The position numbers and the translations under genes were made by a program. From Paludibacteraceae bacterium (GTDB lineage: Bacteria > Bacteroidota > Bacteroidia > Bacteroidales > Paludibacteraceae): a stretch of DNA of 64,000 bases. Numbering within the stretch: position 1 is the first letter of the stretch; each line of letters opens with the position of its first letter. The DNA is taken from NCBI GenBank assembly GCA_017450435.1, contig JAFSTO010000030.1, positions 27,308-91,307 on the forward strand. The letters are read 5' to 3'. This document shows positions 19,737-28,401 of this stretch, one piece after another. The notes below the pieces were generated by a model, which was not told where the DNA came from, did not search any database, and saw only the letters and a program-made list of their open reading frames with translations.

Positions 19737-20051
19737 ATGGTAAAAACAGTAACAGACGCCAATCTGAAAGAGACATTGGCGGCAGGCAAGCCTGTAGTAC
19801 TTGATTTCTGGGCAACATGGTGCGGTCCGTGCCGCATGGTCTCTCCCTTAGTAGATGAACTTGCTGACGAGTTTGACGGGCAGATCATCGTTGGAAAAGT
19901 TGATGTTGACGACAACGACGAAGCTGCTGCAGAATACGGCATCATGAGTATCCCGACAATCCTCTTCTTCAAGAACGGCGAACTCGTTAACCGCCACGTC
20001 GGTGCCGCACCGAAAGAGGTGCTGCGTGATCTCTTCAAACAACTGCTCTAA
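19737..20051 (+). CDS. trxA: Thioredoxin
   Basis: A 104-residue cytosolic thioredoxin with the active site WCGPC at residues 28-32, the cis-proline segment MSIPT and the usual glycine-rich C-terminal region. There is no signal peptide or anchor. It reduces protein disulphides using thioredoxin reductase, which is not in this window. The start MVKTVTDANL gives the standard family length. Two inverted repeats follow the stop (20091-20129 and 20156-20190), marking the end of the clpC-trxA stretch. Confidence 0.95.
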   Translation: MVKTVTDANLKETLAAGKPVVLDFWATWCGPCRMVSPLVDELADEFDGQIIVGKVDVDDNDEAAAEYGIMSIPTILFFKNGELVNRHVGAAPKEVLRDLFKQLL

Positions 20052-20090
20052 GTACAACGTTCCGCCCAAGTGTTTCAACCTTGTTCCACC

Positions 20091-20129
20091 CACGTTTAGA
20101 GACGGTATCGCATACCGTCTCTAAACGTG
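20091..20129. repeat. Perfect 18-bp inverted repeat with 3-base loop
   Basis: CACGTTTAGAGACGGTAT and its exact reverse complement are separated by CGC. It lies 40 bases after trxA and has no T-run on either side, so it is stronger than needed for, and lacks part of, an intrinsic terminator. It could act as an RNA 3'-end stabiliser or a protein-binding palindrome. Confidence 0.8.
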
Positions 20130-20155
20130 TCTTACAACATTTTCGCCTTACGGTA

Positions 20156-20190
20156 GAGGCTGTCTAACAATAAAAAAGTCAGACAGCCTC
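20156..20190. terminator. Hairpin terminator, GAGGCTGTCTAAC family
   Basis: GAGGCTGTCTAAC and GTCAGACAGCCTC pair with one mismatch around an A-rich loop. It lies between trxA and the convergent AraC gene, and probably serves both. Its arms match the hairpin at 12027-12070. Confidence 0.7.
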
Positions 20191-20227
20191 TTGTTGTGTA
20201 TAAGCAGGATAGCGATAGTCCGCGCTA

Positions 20228-21118
20228 TTATGCCTTGTCTTTTCTGAAAGCTTGAGGAGACATGCCGGTATATTGACGGAAATATTTGCCAAAGAACGAC
20301 TGGGACGAGAAATTCAGGTCTTCAGCAATCTGCTGAATAGGTTTATGGGTAGTGCGAAGCTCAAGCTTAGCCTCACTGATGACGTTGTTCCAAATCCATT
20401 CGTTGGCACTCTTGCCGGAAACATGCTTAACCACCGTTGTCAGATACTTAGGCGTGATGCAAAGCCGTTCCGCATACCACGACACCTCCCTGTGCTCACG
20501 GAAATTATTCGTTACGAGATCCATATATTTGATAAAGATGTCATCTTGGCGCGTATGTACCTCATTTTTGTGAAACGCATCTCTACCATAGATATTACAA
20601 ACCTTGTATAGCATCGCCATCAACAGCGACTTATATGTTTGCTCCCTGAACATATTGTCTGAATCTCTCATCTCCTCAAAAATACGCCCATGATAGCCTT
20701 TCAGCCAGACGACGTCCTTCTCAGCCAACTCTGCGCAAGGGTGACTCTTAATGTACAAAACAAAAGGCAGCATCTCACGCAGGCGCAACATCACCTCCGT
20801 GTATTTCTGCCTGCTGATGCATATAAATATACCTTTTTGTAAAGTGTATGGTGACTTGATTTCAATCACTTGCCTCGGCAGCACCACGACATAACTATTA
20901 CGATGAAGATTAACTATATTGTTGTCAATCATCATCTGTAAGTTGCCATCAAGACAAAGGCCGAAAATAGCCATGTCAAGCTGAATAGAAGTCTGCTGAG
21001 GAACGTTAGGAAAGGCGATATCATTGAGAAGGACAACATCATCGCCAATGGCTATTTGTTTTGGGTCGAAGTGAGCGGAAAGAGTTTTTTTAAGGGATTC
21101 AAAATTCGATGTTAACAT
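20228..21118 (-). CDS. AraC family transcriptional regulator
   Basis: A 296-residue regulator when started at MLTSNFESLKK (21118); the frame extends 18 codons further but that stretch is AT-rich and less protein-like. The N-terminal part is a cupin-like AraC sensor (FGLCLDGNLQMMIDNNIV...). The C-terminal 100 residues carry the double helix-turn-helix, including SWYAERLCITPKYLTTVVK and IQQIAEDLNFSSQSFFGKYF with the GMSPQAFR ending. The domain pairing is that of Bacteroidetes regulators commonly found near transporters or redox genes. The ligand and target are unknown; no divergently transcribed partner shares a promoter with it, and malQ lies upstream in the same direction behind a terminator. 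Confidence 0.88.
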   Translation of the reverse strand: MLTSNFESLKKTLSAHFDPKQIAIGDDVVLLNDIAFPNVPQQTSIQLDMAIFGLCLDGNLQMMIDNNIVNLHRNSYVVVLPRQVIEIKSPYTLQKGIFICISRQKYTEVMLRLREMLPFVLYIKSHPCAELAEKDVVWLKGYHGRIFEEMRDSDNMFREQTYKSLLMAMLYKVCNIYGRDAFHKNEVHTRQDDIFIKYMDLVTNNFREHREVSWYAERLCITPKYLTTVVKHVSGKSANEWIWNNVISEAKLELRTTHKPIQQIAEDLNFSSQSFFGKYFRQYTGMSPQAFRKDKA

Positions 21119-21405
21119 TGTCTTAATATATATTGTATGTATTATTGCCACTTTTCTATATTTCGTGTACAATAATTACGCCAATTAAACCATTTTTCTG
21201 CAATCTGCGAACTAATGGTAAAAAATGAGGATAAACTGTAAAATTTCACATAGAACAATCAGACATAATGACAATAATAAAACTCCACAAAACCTATCAA
21301 TTGGTGCAAATAGGACTTTTTGAACACTCTACAAATTTAACTTATTGCATATAATTTTTTTTCATCAAAATCATTACTGCCGACATAGCAAATGTAGAAG
21401 TGTAT
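21119..21405. other. AT-rich gene-free stretch upstream of the AraC gene
   Basis: No coding frame is credible on either strand here. It should contain the promoter of the minus-strand AraC gene: CAAATTTA at 21332-21339 and CAAATGTA at 21389-21396 (plus strand) are -7-like on the minus strand, but neither has a -33 partner at 20 bases, so no promoter is called. Confidence 0.5.
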
Positions 21406-21442
21406 AAAAAAACGACCTGCCAAATGGCAAGCCGTTTTTTTT
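21406..21442 (-). terminator. Bidirectional-looking terminator after malQ
   Basis: AACGACCTGCC / GGCAAGCCGTT hairpin (two G-U pairs) with a four-base loop, an A-run on its left and a T-run on its right, so U-tracts follow it in both directions. It begins directly after the malQ stop codon. Confidence 0.8.
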
Positions 21443-21449
21443 ATCGAAG

Positions 21450-24026
21450 TTAACGTAAGCGCCGTTCAGTAAGCGCTCTTATATGCCGGTTGAAGGCATC
21501 AGCCTGATTAAGCTGTTCAAGCGACAGGTGCATACGATATTTCCAGAAATGTCGCGGATTGGCCGGCACATTGATACGTTCGCCCTCAGGGTCCTGCAAG
21601 CGTATATTTCCGTCCACAGCCAGCCAGTCCTGCAGTGGCAGAATAACCCACATAGCCGGAGAATACATGTGTTGATTAATGATGAACTCTGCAATCTCCG
21701 GCGTCATGTCTTCCGGAGCCTGTCCCCACCATCCCATTTGCTCGTTGTAGAAACGTTGTGTGACAGCTCTATCCTCACGCCACCAAGCACGAAGCGGGTT
21801 GGTGTCGTGCGTGCCCGTCGTACAAACACTAAGGTAAGGAGCATCAGCCGGATGAGCGAAAGCCACCTTCGGGTCCTTAGGCATACGTTGTATCTCAAGC
21901 GACAGAATCTGCAGTTGGTGCATCACAGCCGGCACACACTCAGGAACCATACCAAGGTCCTCGCCGCATACCAACATGTCCGTAGCTCCGATAAGCGTCG
22001 GCAACTTGCTCATAGCCGAGTGGTACCAGAACTCGTTATGACGACGATAGAAATACTCGTCATGGATGCCGGCAAGAACACGTTTCTGATTATCATCCAA
22101 CTCTTTATACGAGTGACTCTGGTAGAGTGCGATACGCGGGTGAAGCATCTCGTGGTTACGTTGGTCTTCAACGAAAAGAACCTCGCAATGCAGGTACATC
22201 AAAGCATCGAGCAGGTTGCGACGTTGTTCCTTCTCCTCGTCGGGCAGAGAGTCAAACCAATCCTGCAACTTGAGTTGCGTATCATACTCATCCTTGAACC
22301 AAACGATGTCACCCTCTTGATTGAGGAAATGCTCAAGCGCATATTCCGTATCACGACCTATAACTTCATTAAGGAAATGCCGACGGATATACGGTTTAGT
22401 AAGACGGTCACGGTCGGCACTGACCCCCATATACCACAAGTCTTGCATAGAGTATGGCATGGCGGGTGAGAAATGTCCGCATAGTCCCCATACTGCGGTC
22501 TTGGGCATTTGCCATATACGGAAGAAACCAAGAATATGGTCAATACGATAGGCATCGAAATAATCCTGCATCTTCTTGAAACGACGTTGCCACCATGAGA
22601 AGCCGTCTTTTGCCATCTCGTCCCAGTTATAAGTCGGGAAGCCCCAGTTCTGACCGGAAATAGAGAAGTCGTCAGGTGGAGCGCCTGCAGAAGCGTCAAG
22701 GTTGAAGAGCTCAGGATTAGTGTAAGCATCAACGGAATCAGGAGATATACCGATGGGTATGTCACCTTTCATAGCTACGCCTACGCTGTGTGCGTATGCC
22801 ACAGCCTCCGAGAGCTGCCGGTCAGCATGGTACTGCAGGAAATAGTAGTAATCGGCAGGCTGCTTATCACGCTTATGCAGGAAAGCGGCATAAGGTTCAA
22901 GCCATTCTTTGTTTTTCTCAAAGAAATACTTATACTCATCCGTCGAGAACAGTTTCTCATGTTCTGACTTATACAACACCTTGAAATACTTAGTCTTCTC
23001 GTCATACACGTTCTGGTAGTCAGCGTAAGGCAGAGCATTCAGTTCCGCCTGTTTTGCCTTATAAGCCTTCTTCTGCGCCGCCGTCAGTTTACCCATACGC
23101 TCGATATTGATATAAATAGGATGCAGCGCAAACACCGACACAGCGTTATAAGGATACGAATCACGATTGGTATGAGTAAGAGTGGTGTCGTTGATAGGCA
23201 GAGTCTGAATCATCTTCTGTCCTGTCAGCACAGCCCAATCTGCCAGTTTCTTCAGGTCAAGAAACTCACCTATACCGAAGTCATCTTCAGTGCGTAATGA
23301 GAATACCGGCACAGCCACACCGGCACCTTTCCAATTGGGTGTAGTACGACGGAAGGCACGATCGTTGAGCACAATAACGCTTTTCTCGTCTCTACCCCAC
23401 ACATGACGGTTTTCGCCGTACTCAAAGTCTTCAACTTTCCCTGTTTCGAGATTGTACAGCACATACTTATACTCTACGTTCTCGCAGCCATTGACCTCTA
23501 CACCGCCTGTCCATAAGGGAAATTGATTGTCTGAAAGTATCAGTTTCCTGTCAGGGTCCCATAAACCCAACTCCGACACATTTCCTATAACAGCCACTCC
23601 CTGATTTGGCAACACCTGCGGAATATGCACGGCAAAACGGATATTCCCCTGCGGCGCACGATGGCGAATAGGCTTCTGACGACGGAAAAGAGCCGCCCGA
23701 AATGCCGTAGAAGAGAATGGTGTATCAAGGTCGTTAATTTGCCAGAAATCGCGCAACACAATATTTTTATCCATCGGAGCGACCACAACATGGCGTTCCT
23801 TTCCCGCCTCGTAGCAGAATGAGCCGTCCTGACGGCGAAGGGCATAATGATAATGTAAGTCGCCGGTGAACTGCGGCACCTCGACAGTGGCTACCCAAAA
23901 GTCACCACCTTGGCAATCAAGGCATAGTGGCTGCTCAGTTGGCCAGCGGTACTCGCCGGCTGCGCCAAGCACACAAAGAGTTTCGCCCCATGAGGCGCGA
24001 TAGTTGATGTTAAATGTAAGTGTCAT
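21450..24026 (-). CDS. malQ: 4-alpha-glucanotransferase (GH77) with two CBM20 domains
   Basis: An 858-residue cytoplasmic amylomaltase of the long, Bacteroidetes/plant DPE2-like form. Two CBM20-type starch-binding modules (about 1-110 and 125-230) precede the GH77 barrel. The nucleophile is D496 in YRIDHILGFFR, the acid/base E689 in CGEDLGMVP, and the third carboxylate lies in GTHDTNPLRAWW near 735. The enzyme transfers glucan segments between maltodextrins or glycogen chains. The length is normal for this form. It has its own promoter (24077-24107) and terminator, so it appears monocistronic. Confidence 0.95.
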   Translation of the reverse strand: MTLTFNINYRASWGETLCVLGAAGEYRWPTEQPLCLDCQGGDFWVATVEVPQFTGDLHYHYALRRQDGSFCYEAGKERHVVVAPMDKNIVLRDFWQINDLDTPFSSTAFRAALFRRQKPIRHRAPQGNIRFAVHIPQVLPNQGVAVIGNVSELGLWDPDRKLILSDNQFPLWTGGVEVNGCENVEYKYVLYNLETGKVEDFEYGENRHVWGRDEKSVIVLNDRAFRRTTPNWKGAGVAVPVFSLRTEDDFGIGEFLDLKKLADWAVLTGQKMIQTLPINDTTLTHTNRDSYPYNAVSVFALHPIYINIERMGKLTAAQKKAYKAKQAELNALPYADYQNVYDEKTKYFKVLYKSEHEKLFSTDEYKYFFEKNKEWLEPYAAFLHKRDKQPADYYYFLQYHADRQLSEAVAYAHSVGVAMKGDIPIGISPDSVDAYTNPELFNLDASAGAPPDDFSISGQNWGFPTYNWDEMAKDGFSWWQRRFKKMQDYFDAYRIDHILGFFRIWQMPKTAVWGLCGHFSPAMPYSMQDLWYMGVSADRDRLTKPYIRRHFLNEVIGRDTEYALEHFLNQEGDIVWFKDEYDTQLKLQDWFDSLPDEEKEQRRNLLDALMYLHCEVLFVEDQRNHEMLHPRIALYQSHSYKELDDNQKRVLAGIHDEYFYRRHNEFWYHSAMSKLPTLIGATDMLVCGEDLGMVPECVPAVMHQLQILSLEIQRMPKDPKVAFAHPADAPYLSVCTTGTHDTNPLRAWWREDRAVTQRFYNEQMGWWGQAPEDMTPEIAEFIINQHMYSPAMWVILPLQDWLAVDGNIRLQDPEGERINVPANPRHFWKYRMHLSLEQLNQADAFNRHIRALTERRLR

Positions 24027-24076
24027 GGTATATAATAATATTTGGTTATTTGAACTTGCTACCTAAGTTTATTGCA

Positions 24077-24107
24077 CAAAGTTAGTAAAAAAGCTTGAGA
24101 TACGCAA
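24077..24107 (-). promoter_or_regulatory. Promoter of malQ, TTG-N20-TAACTTTG
   Basis: On the minus strand, TTG (24107-24105) and TAACTTTG (24084-24077) are 20 bases apart, about 50 bases before the malQ start. Confidence 0.7.
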
Positions 24108-24123
24108 GCGGGATAATTATTTT

Positions 24124-25098
24124 TCATTCAGATTTTTTTTGCATGAACGAGCCTATGAACATCGGAATCATACTATTGAGCAGCCAAAGTACAACTGCCG
24201 CAATCACCACCCCCGCAGTGTTGGGCGTGAAGTAAGAGAACACCGCAGCTCCCACACTACCTCTTACTGCAGCATCTGCCGCAGCTACCGTGGGCGTTAT
24301 CGAAACAAACAAGTAATGCACCGGAATAACAACGGCATATTGAGAAGGAGCAAGTGATACTCCGCAAAATATAAGAACCAGAAGCAGCTGAGTGGCATAA
24401 ACAATATACCGGCACAACGACATCCACACTAATATAGGAAACTCACTTGGCGAAAACTGCGCCAAGGCGCATAGTAGAGCAGTGATGGTCCGCTCACCAT
24501 TGGCGTTCTCTATTTTATGGCCCTTTGCTTTGCGCCGGTTGATTATCCACTTGGCCAAAAGCGGAAGCAGAAATATGCACACAATAAAGAACAAAAGCAG
24601 GCAACATGCGACAATAAAAGTTGTTCGTCTGCTAACCCCTGTGATATTGATACCGCTAAGCAGCAATGACAACGTGCCCCCGGTTATGTTCACCGTAGAT
24701 AGCGCCATAGTGCCTATAAAACCCAAAGTGATAGCCGGTAGCCACACACTCTTGTCACTGATGCGCGTCACACGTGTCGGATAGTCGCCCAATCGCTCAG
24801 GAGTGAGAAACGCCCCGACAAACCCGAGATAGACCTGCCTCTGCGCTTCTGCTATTCCCATAGGTGCAATATCCTTCAACAGATAGCGCCATTTCCACGC
24901 CTCACATAAGATATTCACGGGAATAAGCAACACAGCAGCCACAAGGCAGCACCACTCTGCGATTCCAACCGAACGGAAGTGCGCAAACAGAGCGGGATAA
25001 CCATCAAAATTATAAAGAATGTAAGCAAGGAAACCGTACGCCGCAACGATGAGTACGACGTTGAACACTTTGCGTAAGATATGTTTAGGCGTTTTCAT
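24124..25098 (-). CDS. Lysylphosphatidylglycerol synthase-like TM protein (UPF0104)
   Basis: An integral membrane protein of 324 residues if started at MKTPKHILRKVFN (25098), or 351 if read from 25179, which would overlap recO by 8 bases. I prefer the shorter form, because the upstream residues are polar and not family-like. About eight hydrophobic helices are visible, with the family pattern around GFVGAFLTPERLGDYPTR (which matches the conserved G-x-x-x-x-PxRxGD motif) and the C-terminal ...GSVGAAVFSYFTPNTAGVV. This fold is the flippase half of MprF; alone its role in Bacteroidetes is not established. It is the last gene of the stretch that begins at 29905. Confidence 0.75.
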   Translation of the reverse strand: MKTPKHILRKVFNVVLIVAAYGFLAYILYNFDGYPALFAHFRSVGIAEWCCLVAAVLLIPVNILCEAWKWRYLLKDIAPMGIAEAQRQVYLGFVGAFLTPERLGDYPTRVTRISDKSVWLPAITLGFIGTMALSTVNITGGTLSLLLSGINITGVSRRTTFIVACCLLLFFIVCIFLLPLLAKWIINRRKAKGHKIENANGERTITALLCALAQFSPSEFPILVWMSLCRYIVYATQLLLVLIFCGVSLAPSQYAVVIPVHYLFVSITPTVAAADAAVRGSVGAAVFSYFTPNTAGVVIAAVVLWLLNSMIPMFIGSFMQKKSE

Positions 25099-25171
25099 GG
25101 CAAATAAATGGTACACCCCGGAGATCCTCACAGTAACAAACAAATACCATCTTGAGTCCCACGAGTACTTG

Positions 25172-25741
25172 TCAGTCAAAAATCTGCTTTAAGACATCGA
25201 GCGACTTGGGTGTCACGAAATCCGGCAGGTGACGGTGGTAATAATCCATCAAGGCATCAAGCTGTGCATGTCGATTAGTCCGGCTGCAAGGTCCGGTAAG
25301 GTCAAGCAAGCGGAACAAGTCCTTGTTATCCGGTTCTTCGCGGTCAGGTGCAAAGCCAAGATACCCGATATAGTCCGTCAGAAAACTAACATGTATGTTC
25401 GATGGTTCAGGCGTAGTATCAAGGTCGATGACAGCCTGTCTGACAAAGTTAAACAACGGCTCGTCCGCTTCCGGCTCTGCAAGAGTACGGTATAGTATTT
25501 CTGCGATGAAAAGGGCGCAAGTGGTACGTCTGATATCCGTATGGAGCCGCGTAGCAACGTATGAGACAGTGTAGTCGCGAAGAGTCGGTACATCTCTGCC
25601 CGCCTGACGCTGCGGCTCAATGTCTATGATAGTTAGCGGTGTAAAAAGAACACTCCTTCCCTTTCCCCTGCCATATACAACATACGCTGCTCTGCCATTG
25701 TCATGAGTGAGCAGGTGAAGCATGGTACTTTTATCACTCAC
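25172..25741 (-). CDS. recO: DNA repair protein RecO (conserved N terminus extends upstream)
   Basis: A 189-residue frame from a GTG codon that matches Bacteroidales RecO through the OB-fold and helical C-terminal part, ending in the typical HRHLPDFVTPKSLDVLKQIFD. RecO loads RecA with RecF and RecR at gaps. The start is a problem: the first beta strand of RecO (here IIEAIVLHSIR) is encoded in frame upstream of the GTG up to a TAA at 25775-25777, and this stretch has no ATG, GTG or TTG. Either translation begins at a rare codon such as ATT at 25774 (200 residues), or the protein lacks its first strand. Family length is about 240; the domain between OB fold and C terminus also seems short. It follows porX by 67 bases. 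Confidence 0.8.
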   Translation of the reverse strand: MSDKSTMLHLLTHDNGRAAYVVYGRGKGRSVLFTPLTIIDIEPQRQAGRDVPTLRDYTVSYVATRLHTDIRRTTCALFIAEILYRTLAEPEADEPLFNFVRQAVIDLDTTPEPSNIHVSFLTDYIGYLGFAPDREEPDNKDLFRLLDLTGPCSRTNRHAQLDALMDYYHRHLPDFVTPKSLDVLKQIFD

Positions 25742-25808
25742 CCTAATACTATGTAGGACAATTGCCTCGATAATTTATATATAATGTTTGCAACTACTTG
25801 CGCCCACC

Positions 25809-27365
25809 TTACTTAGGCTCAAGCGTTATGAGCGGACAAAGCATCTCTTCAAGAGAAATACCGCCATGCTGGAAGGTTCCGGTATAGTACTGCGCATAGT
25901 AATTGAAATTATTAGGATACCCGAAAAAGTCATTCGATGTAGCGTACATATAACTTGACGAGATGTTAGGTGTAGTCAGTCCGTACTGTTTCGGGTCATT
26001 CATCACAAACACATCTTTCGACTTGCAAGCAAGTGCCTTTCCAACCTTGTAACGGAGGTTGGTATTAGTGTTCTTGTCCCCGATTATCTGCACGGGGTTA
26101 TCCACGCGCACCGTACCATGGTCTGTGGTGAGAACCAGCTTATAGTCCAAGCGCGCCAACCACTCAAAAAGGCGCATCGTTGGTGAATGTCGGAACCACG
26201 ACAGCGTAAGCGAGCGATACGCCGATTCGTCAGCACATAGTTCACGCATCATCTTGCTCTCCGTACGACTATGGGAGAGCATGTCAATGAAGTTGATGAC
26301 AATCACCGTAAGCGGATTACGATGTCCCCGAATACGGCCAATTACCTTTTCACAGAAGTCGGCTTCCAGAATCTTGAAATACTCCGGCTGCTCTTTGCGG
26401 CGATAACGTTGAATAAGGGTGCTAAGAAGCTGTTCCTCATAGATATTCTTCCCCTCTTCATCTCCTTCTTCCACCCAGTATTGAGGAAACATCTCATGAA
26501 TCTGCTCCGGCATCAGTCCTGCAAAAATAGCATTCCGACTATATTGGGTGGCCGTTGGAAGAATAGACATATATAGGTCATCAGACAAGATATTAAACAT
26601 CTGCGACACCTCCGGCTCGATTATCTTCCATTGGTCATAACGGAAATTGTCAATGACCACAAGACACACCTTGTCGCCATTGTCAAGCATAGGAAAAACA
26701 CGAGTTTTAAGAATGTCCGGCGAAAGAAGCGGCTGATTAGCCCCCGGTTGTAATGCAGAGCGTCCTTGCACCCATGAAAGATAGTTTTTTTGCACGAATT
26801 TCGCGAACGCAGCATTAGCTTCCTTGCGCTGCATCTGCAGCATCTCGCGCATACCACTGCCGGCAGCATCAAGCTGCATCTCCCACTTGGTCAGCGTACG
26901 CAATACCGCCTGCCATTCGGCTATCGTTGTTGCAGAGTTGATGAGCCAGCCGATATCGGAAAATTCCTCACGATACCCCGTACCAACATGCTCCTCTACA
27001 ATACTTTTCTTATGGATATGTTTCTTCAGACAAAGCAGAATCTGCGACGGATTGACAGGTTTGATAAGATAATCGGCAATCTGCTCCCCTATCGCTTGAT
27101 TCATCAGGTTTTCCTCCTCCGACTTTGTTATCATCACAACCGGAAGAGCCGGATGCTTGAGCTTGATATCCGACAAAGTCTCCAGACCGCTCAGACCGGG
27201 CATGTTCTCATCAAGAAAGACTATATCCACATGTTCCTTATCGCACAACTCAACAGCATCGTCACCATTGTTAGTGGTGATAACCTCGTAGCCTTTATCC
27301 TGCAAATATATGATATAAGGCTTTAACAGCTCTATCTCATCGTCAGCCCATAGTATTCGGTTCAT
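25809..27365 (-). CDS. porX: PorX, T9SS response regulator with PglZ domain
   Basis: A 518-residue protein: receiver domain 1-120 with phospho-acceptor D52 in FLDENMPG, acidic pair D8/D9 and K in LIKPVNP; a helical linker; and a PglZ/alkaline-phosphatase-like domain from about 190, with metal-site segments VVIDNFRYDQW, PTATQYSRNAIFAG and TTDHGTVRVDN. PorX regulates, and physically contacts, the type IX secretion system, and its PglZ domain hydrolyses oligonucleotides in studied homologues. Its presence agrees with the T9SS tails on secreted proteins at 6732, 9023 and 10814. PorY is not in this window. The start overlaps the rluD stop by 23 bases, implying coupled translation. Confidence 0.95.
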   Translation of the reverse strand: MNRILWADDEIELLKPYIIYLQDKGYEVITTNNGDDAVELCDKEHVDIVFLDENMPGLSGLETLSDIKLKHPALPVVMITKSEEENLMNQAIGEQIADYLIKPVNPSQILLCLKKHIHKKSIVEEHVGTGYREEFSDIGWLINSATTIAEWQAVLRTLTKWEMQLDAAGSGMREMLQMQRKEANAAFAKFVQKNYLSWVQGRSALQPGANQPLLSPDILKTRVFPMLDNGDKVCLVVIDNFRYDQWKIIEPEVSQMFNILSDDLYMSILPTATQYSRNAIFAGLMPEQIHEMFPQYWVEEGDEEGKNIYEEQLLSTLIQRYRRKEQPEYFKILEADFCEKVIGRIRGHRNPLTVIVINFIDMLSHSRTESKMMRELCADESAYRSLTLSWFRHSPTMRLFEWLARLDYKLVLTTDHGTVRVDNPVQIIGDKNTNTNLRYKVGKALACKSKDVFVMNDPKQYGLTTPNISSSYMYATSNDFFGYPNNFNYYAQYYTGTFQHGGISLEEMLCPLITLEPK

Positions 27366-28395
27366 AATTCCTCCATTTTTGTATGACAGCCGCGAAATCG
27401 TCAGGCCACTCTGATGTAAAATTCATCTGTTCTCCGGTAACAGGATGACGGAATCCGAGAGTACGCGCATGAAGTACCTGACGCGGACACAAATCAAAAC
27501 AATTCCGAATAAACGCACGGTATTTTTGCGTGGGTAATCCTTTCAAAACCTCCATTCCACCGTATTTTTCGTCGCAGAAGAGCGGGTGTCCTATATGCTT
27601 CATGTGAACACGAATCTGATGTGTACGCCCCGTTTCAAGCACACATTCCACAAGCGTACAATACGGAAAACGCTCGAGCACCTTGTAGTGAGTGATTGCC
27701 TCTTTTGCCGAAGGATTATCCTCCGGGTCCCACACACGATAAACCGTTCTGTCACGCGTGTCACGCGCGAGAGCGCCCTCTATTGTTCCTTCATTCTCAG
27801 CAAAAGTGCCCCACACAAGGGCGTTATATGAGCGACGGGTGGTGTGGTGAAAGAACTGTAACGACAAGTCAGTCTTTGCTTCGGGTGTTTTGGCAATTAG
27901 CAGTAGTCCGCTGGTATCCTTGTCAATACGATGAACGAGCCCCATGTCCGGATCATCAGCGTTGAACGTCGGATTATCCTTCAAATAGTACGCCAGCGCA
28001 TTAAGCAGTGTGCCGGTATAATTGCCGCAACCGGGGTGAACAACCATGCCCGCATGCTTGTTAACCACAAGCAGCGACTCGTCCTCATACACCACATCTA
28101 AAGGAATATTCTCCGGAATAACGGTATATTCCGCCGGCTCATGATCAAGCATAACCTGAACGGTATCAAACGGGCGCACCTTGAAATGTGAGTTAACGGG
28201 CTTCCCGTTTACCCACACGTGCCCTGCTTCTGCCGCCTTCTGAATACGATTGCGCGAAGTGTTGGACATGTGGTCCATGATAAAGCGGTCCACACGTACC
28301 GGCGACTGGCCCTGGTCGGCCTGCAAGCGCCAACGCTCATACAAGTCAAGCTCGTCGTCAATAGAACATATATTCTCCTCAAGCACGCTCATCAC
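27343..28395 (-). CDS. rluD: RluA-family 23S rRNA pseudouridine synthase
   Basis: A 350-residue RluD/RluC-type enzyme. An S4 RNA-binding domain (about 30-95, VDRFIMDHMSNTSRNRIQKA...HVWVNGKPV) is followed by the catalytic domain with the motif LVHRIDKDTSGLLL, whose Asp is the conserved nucleophile, and GRTHQIRVH. It isomerises uridines in 23S rRNA. The N terminus carries about 25 extra acidic residues before the S4 domain, which is common in Bacteroidales. A second ATG one codon later is equally possible. It lies 6 bases after the PASTA gene and overlaps porX, in the middle of the operon. RluD rather than RluA/C is chosen from the S4 domain and length. Confidence 0.92.
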   Translation of the reverse strand: MMSVLEENICSIDDELDLYERWRLQADQGQSPVRVDRFIMDHMSNTSRNRIQKAAEAGHVWVNGKPVNSHFKVRPFDTVQVMLDHEPAEYTVIPENIPLDVVYEDESLLVVNKHAGMVVHPGCGNYTGTLLNALAYYLKDNPTFNADDPDMGLVHRIDKDTSGLLLIAKTPEAKTDLSLQFFHHTTRRSYNALVWGTFAENEGTIEGALARDTRDRTVYRVWDPEDNPSAKEAITHYKVLERFPYCTLVECVLETGRTHQIRVHMKHIGHPLFCDEKYGGMEVLKGLPTQKYRAFIRNCFDLCPRQVLHARTLGFRHPVTGEQMNFTSEWPDDFAAVIQKWRNYEPNTMG

Positions 28396-28401
28396 AATGT
28401 T

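Noticed and set aside
20091-20129. The 18-bp palindrome as an intrinsic terminator
   Set aside because: No T-run on either side; left as an inverted repeat of unknown role.
21483-22469. A 328-codon frame on the plus strand inside malQ
   Set aside because: It is the antisense shadow of a gene with intact catalytic motifs; the translation has no recognisable domain.
26790-27326. A 178-codon plus-strand frame inside porX
   Set aside because: Shadow of the PorX receiver and linker region, which carry the conserved D52 and fold pattern.
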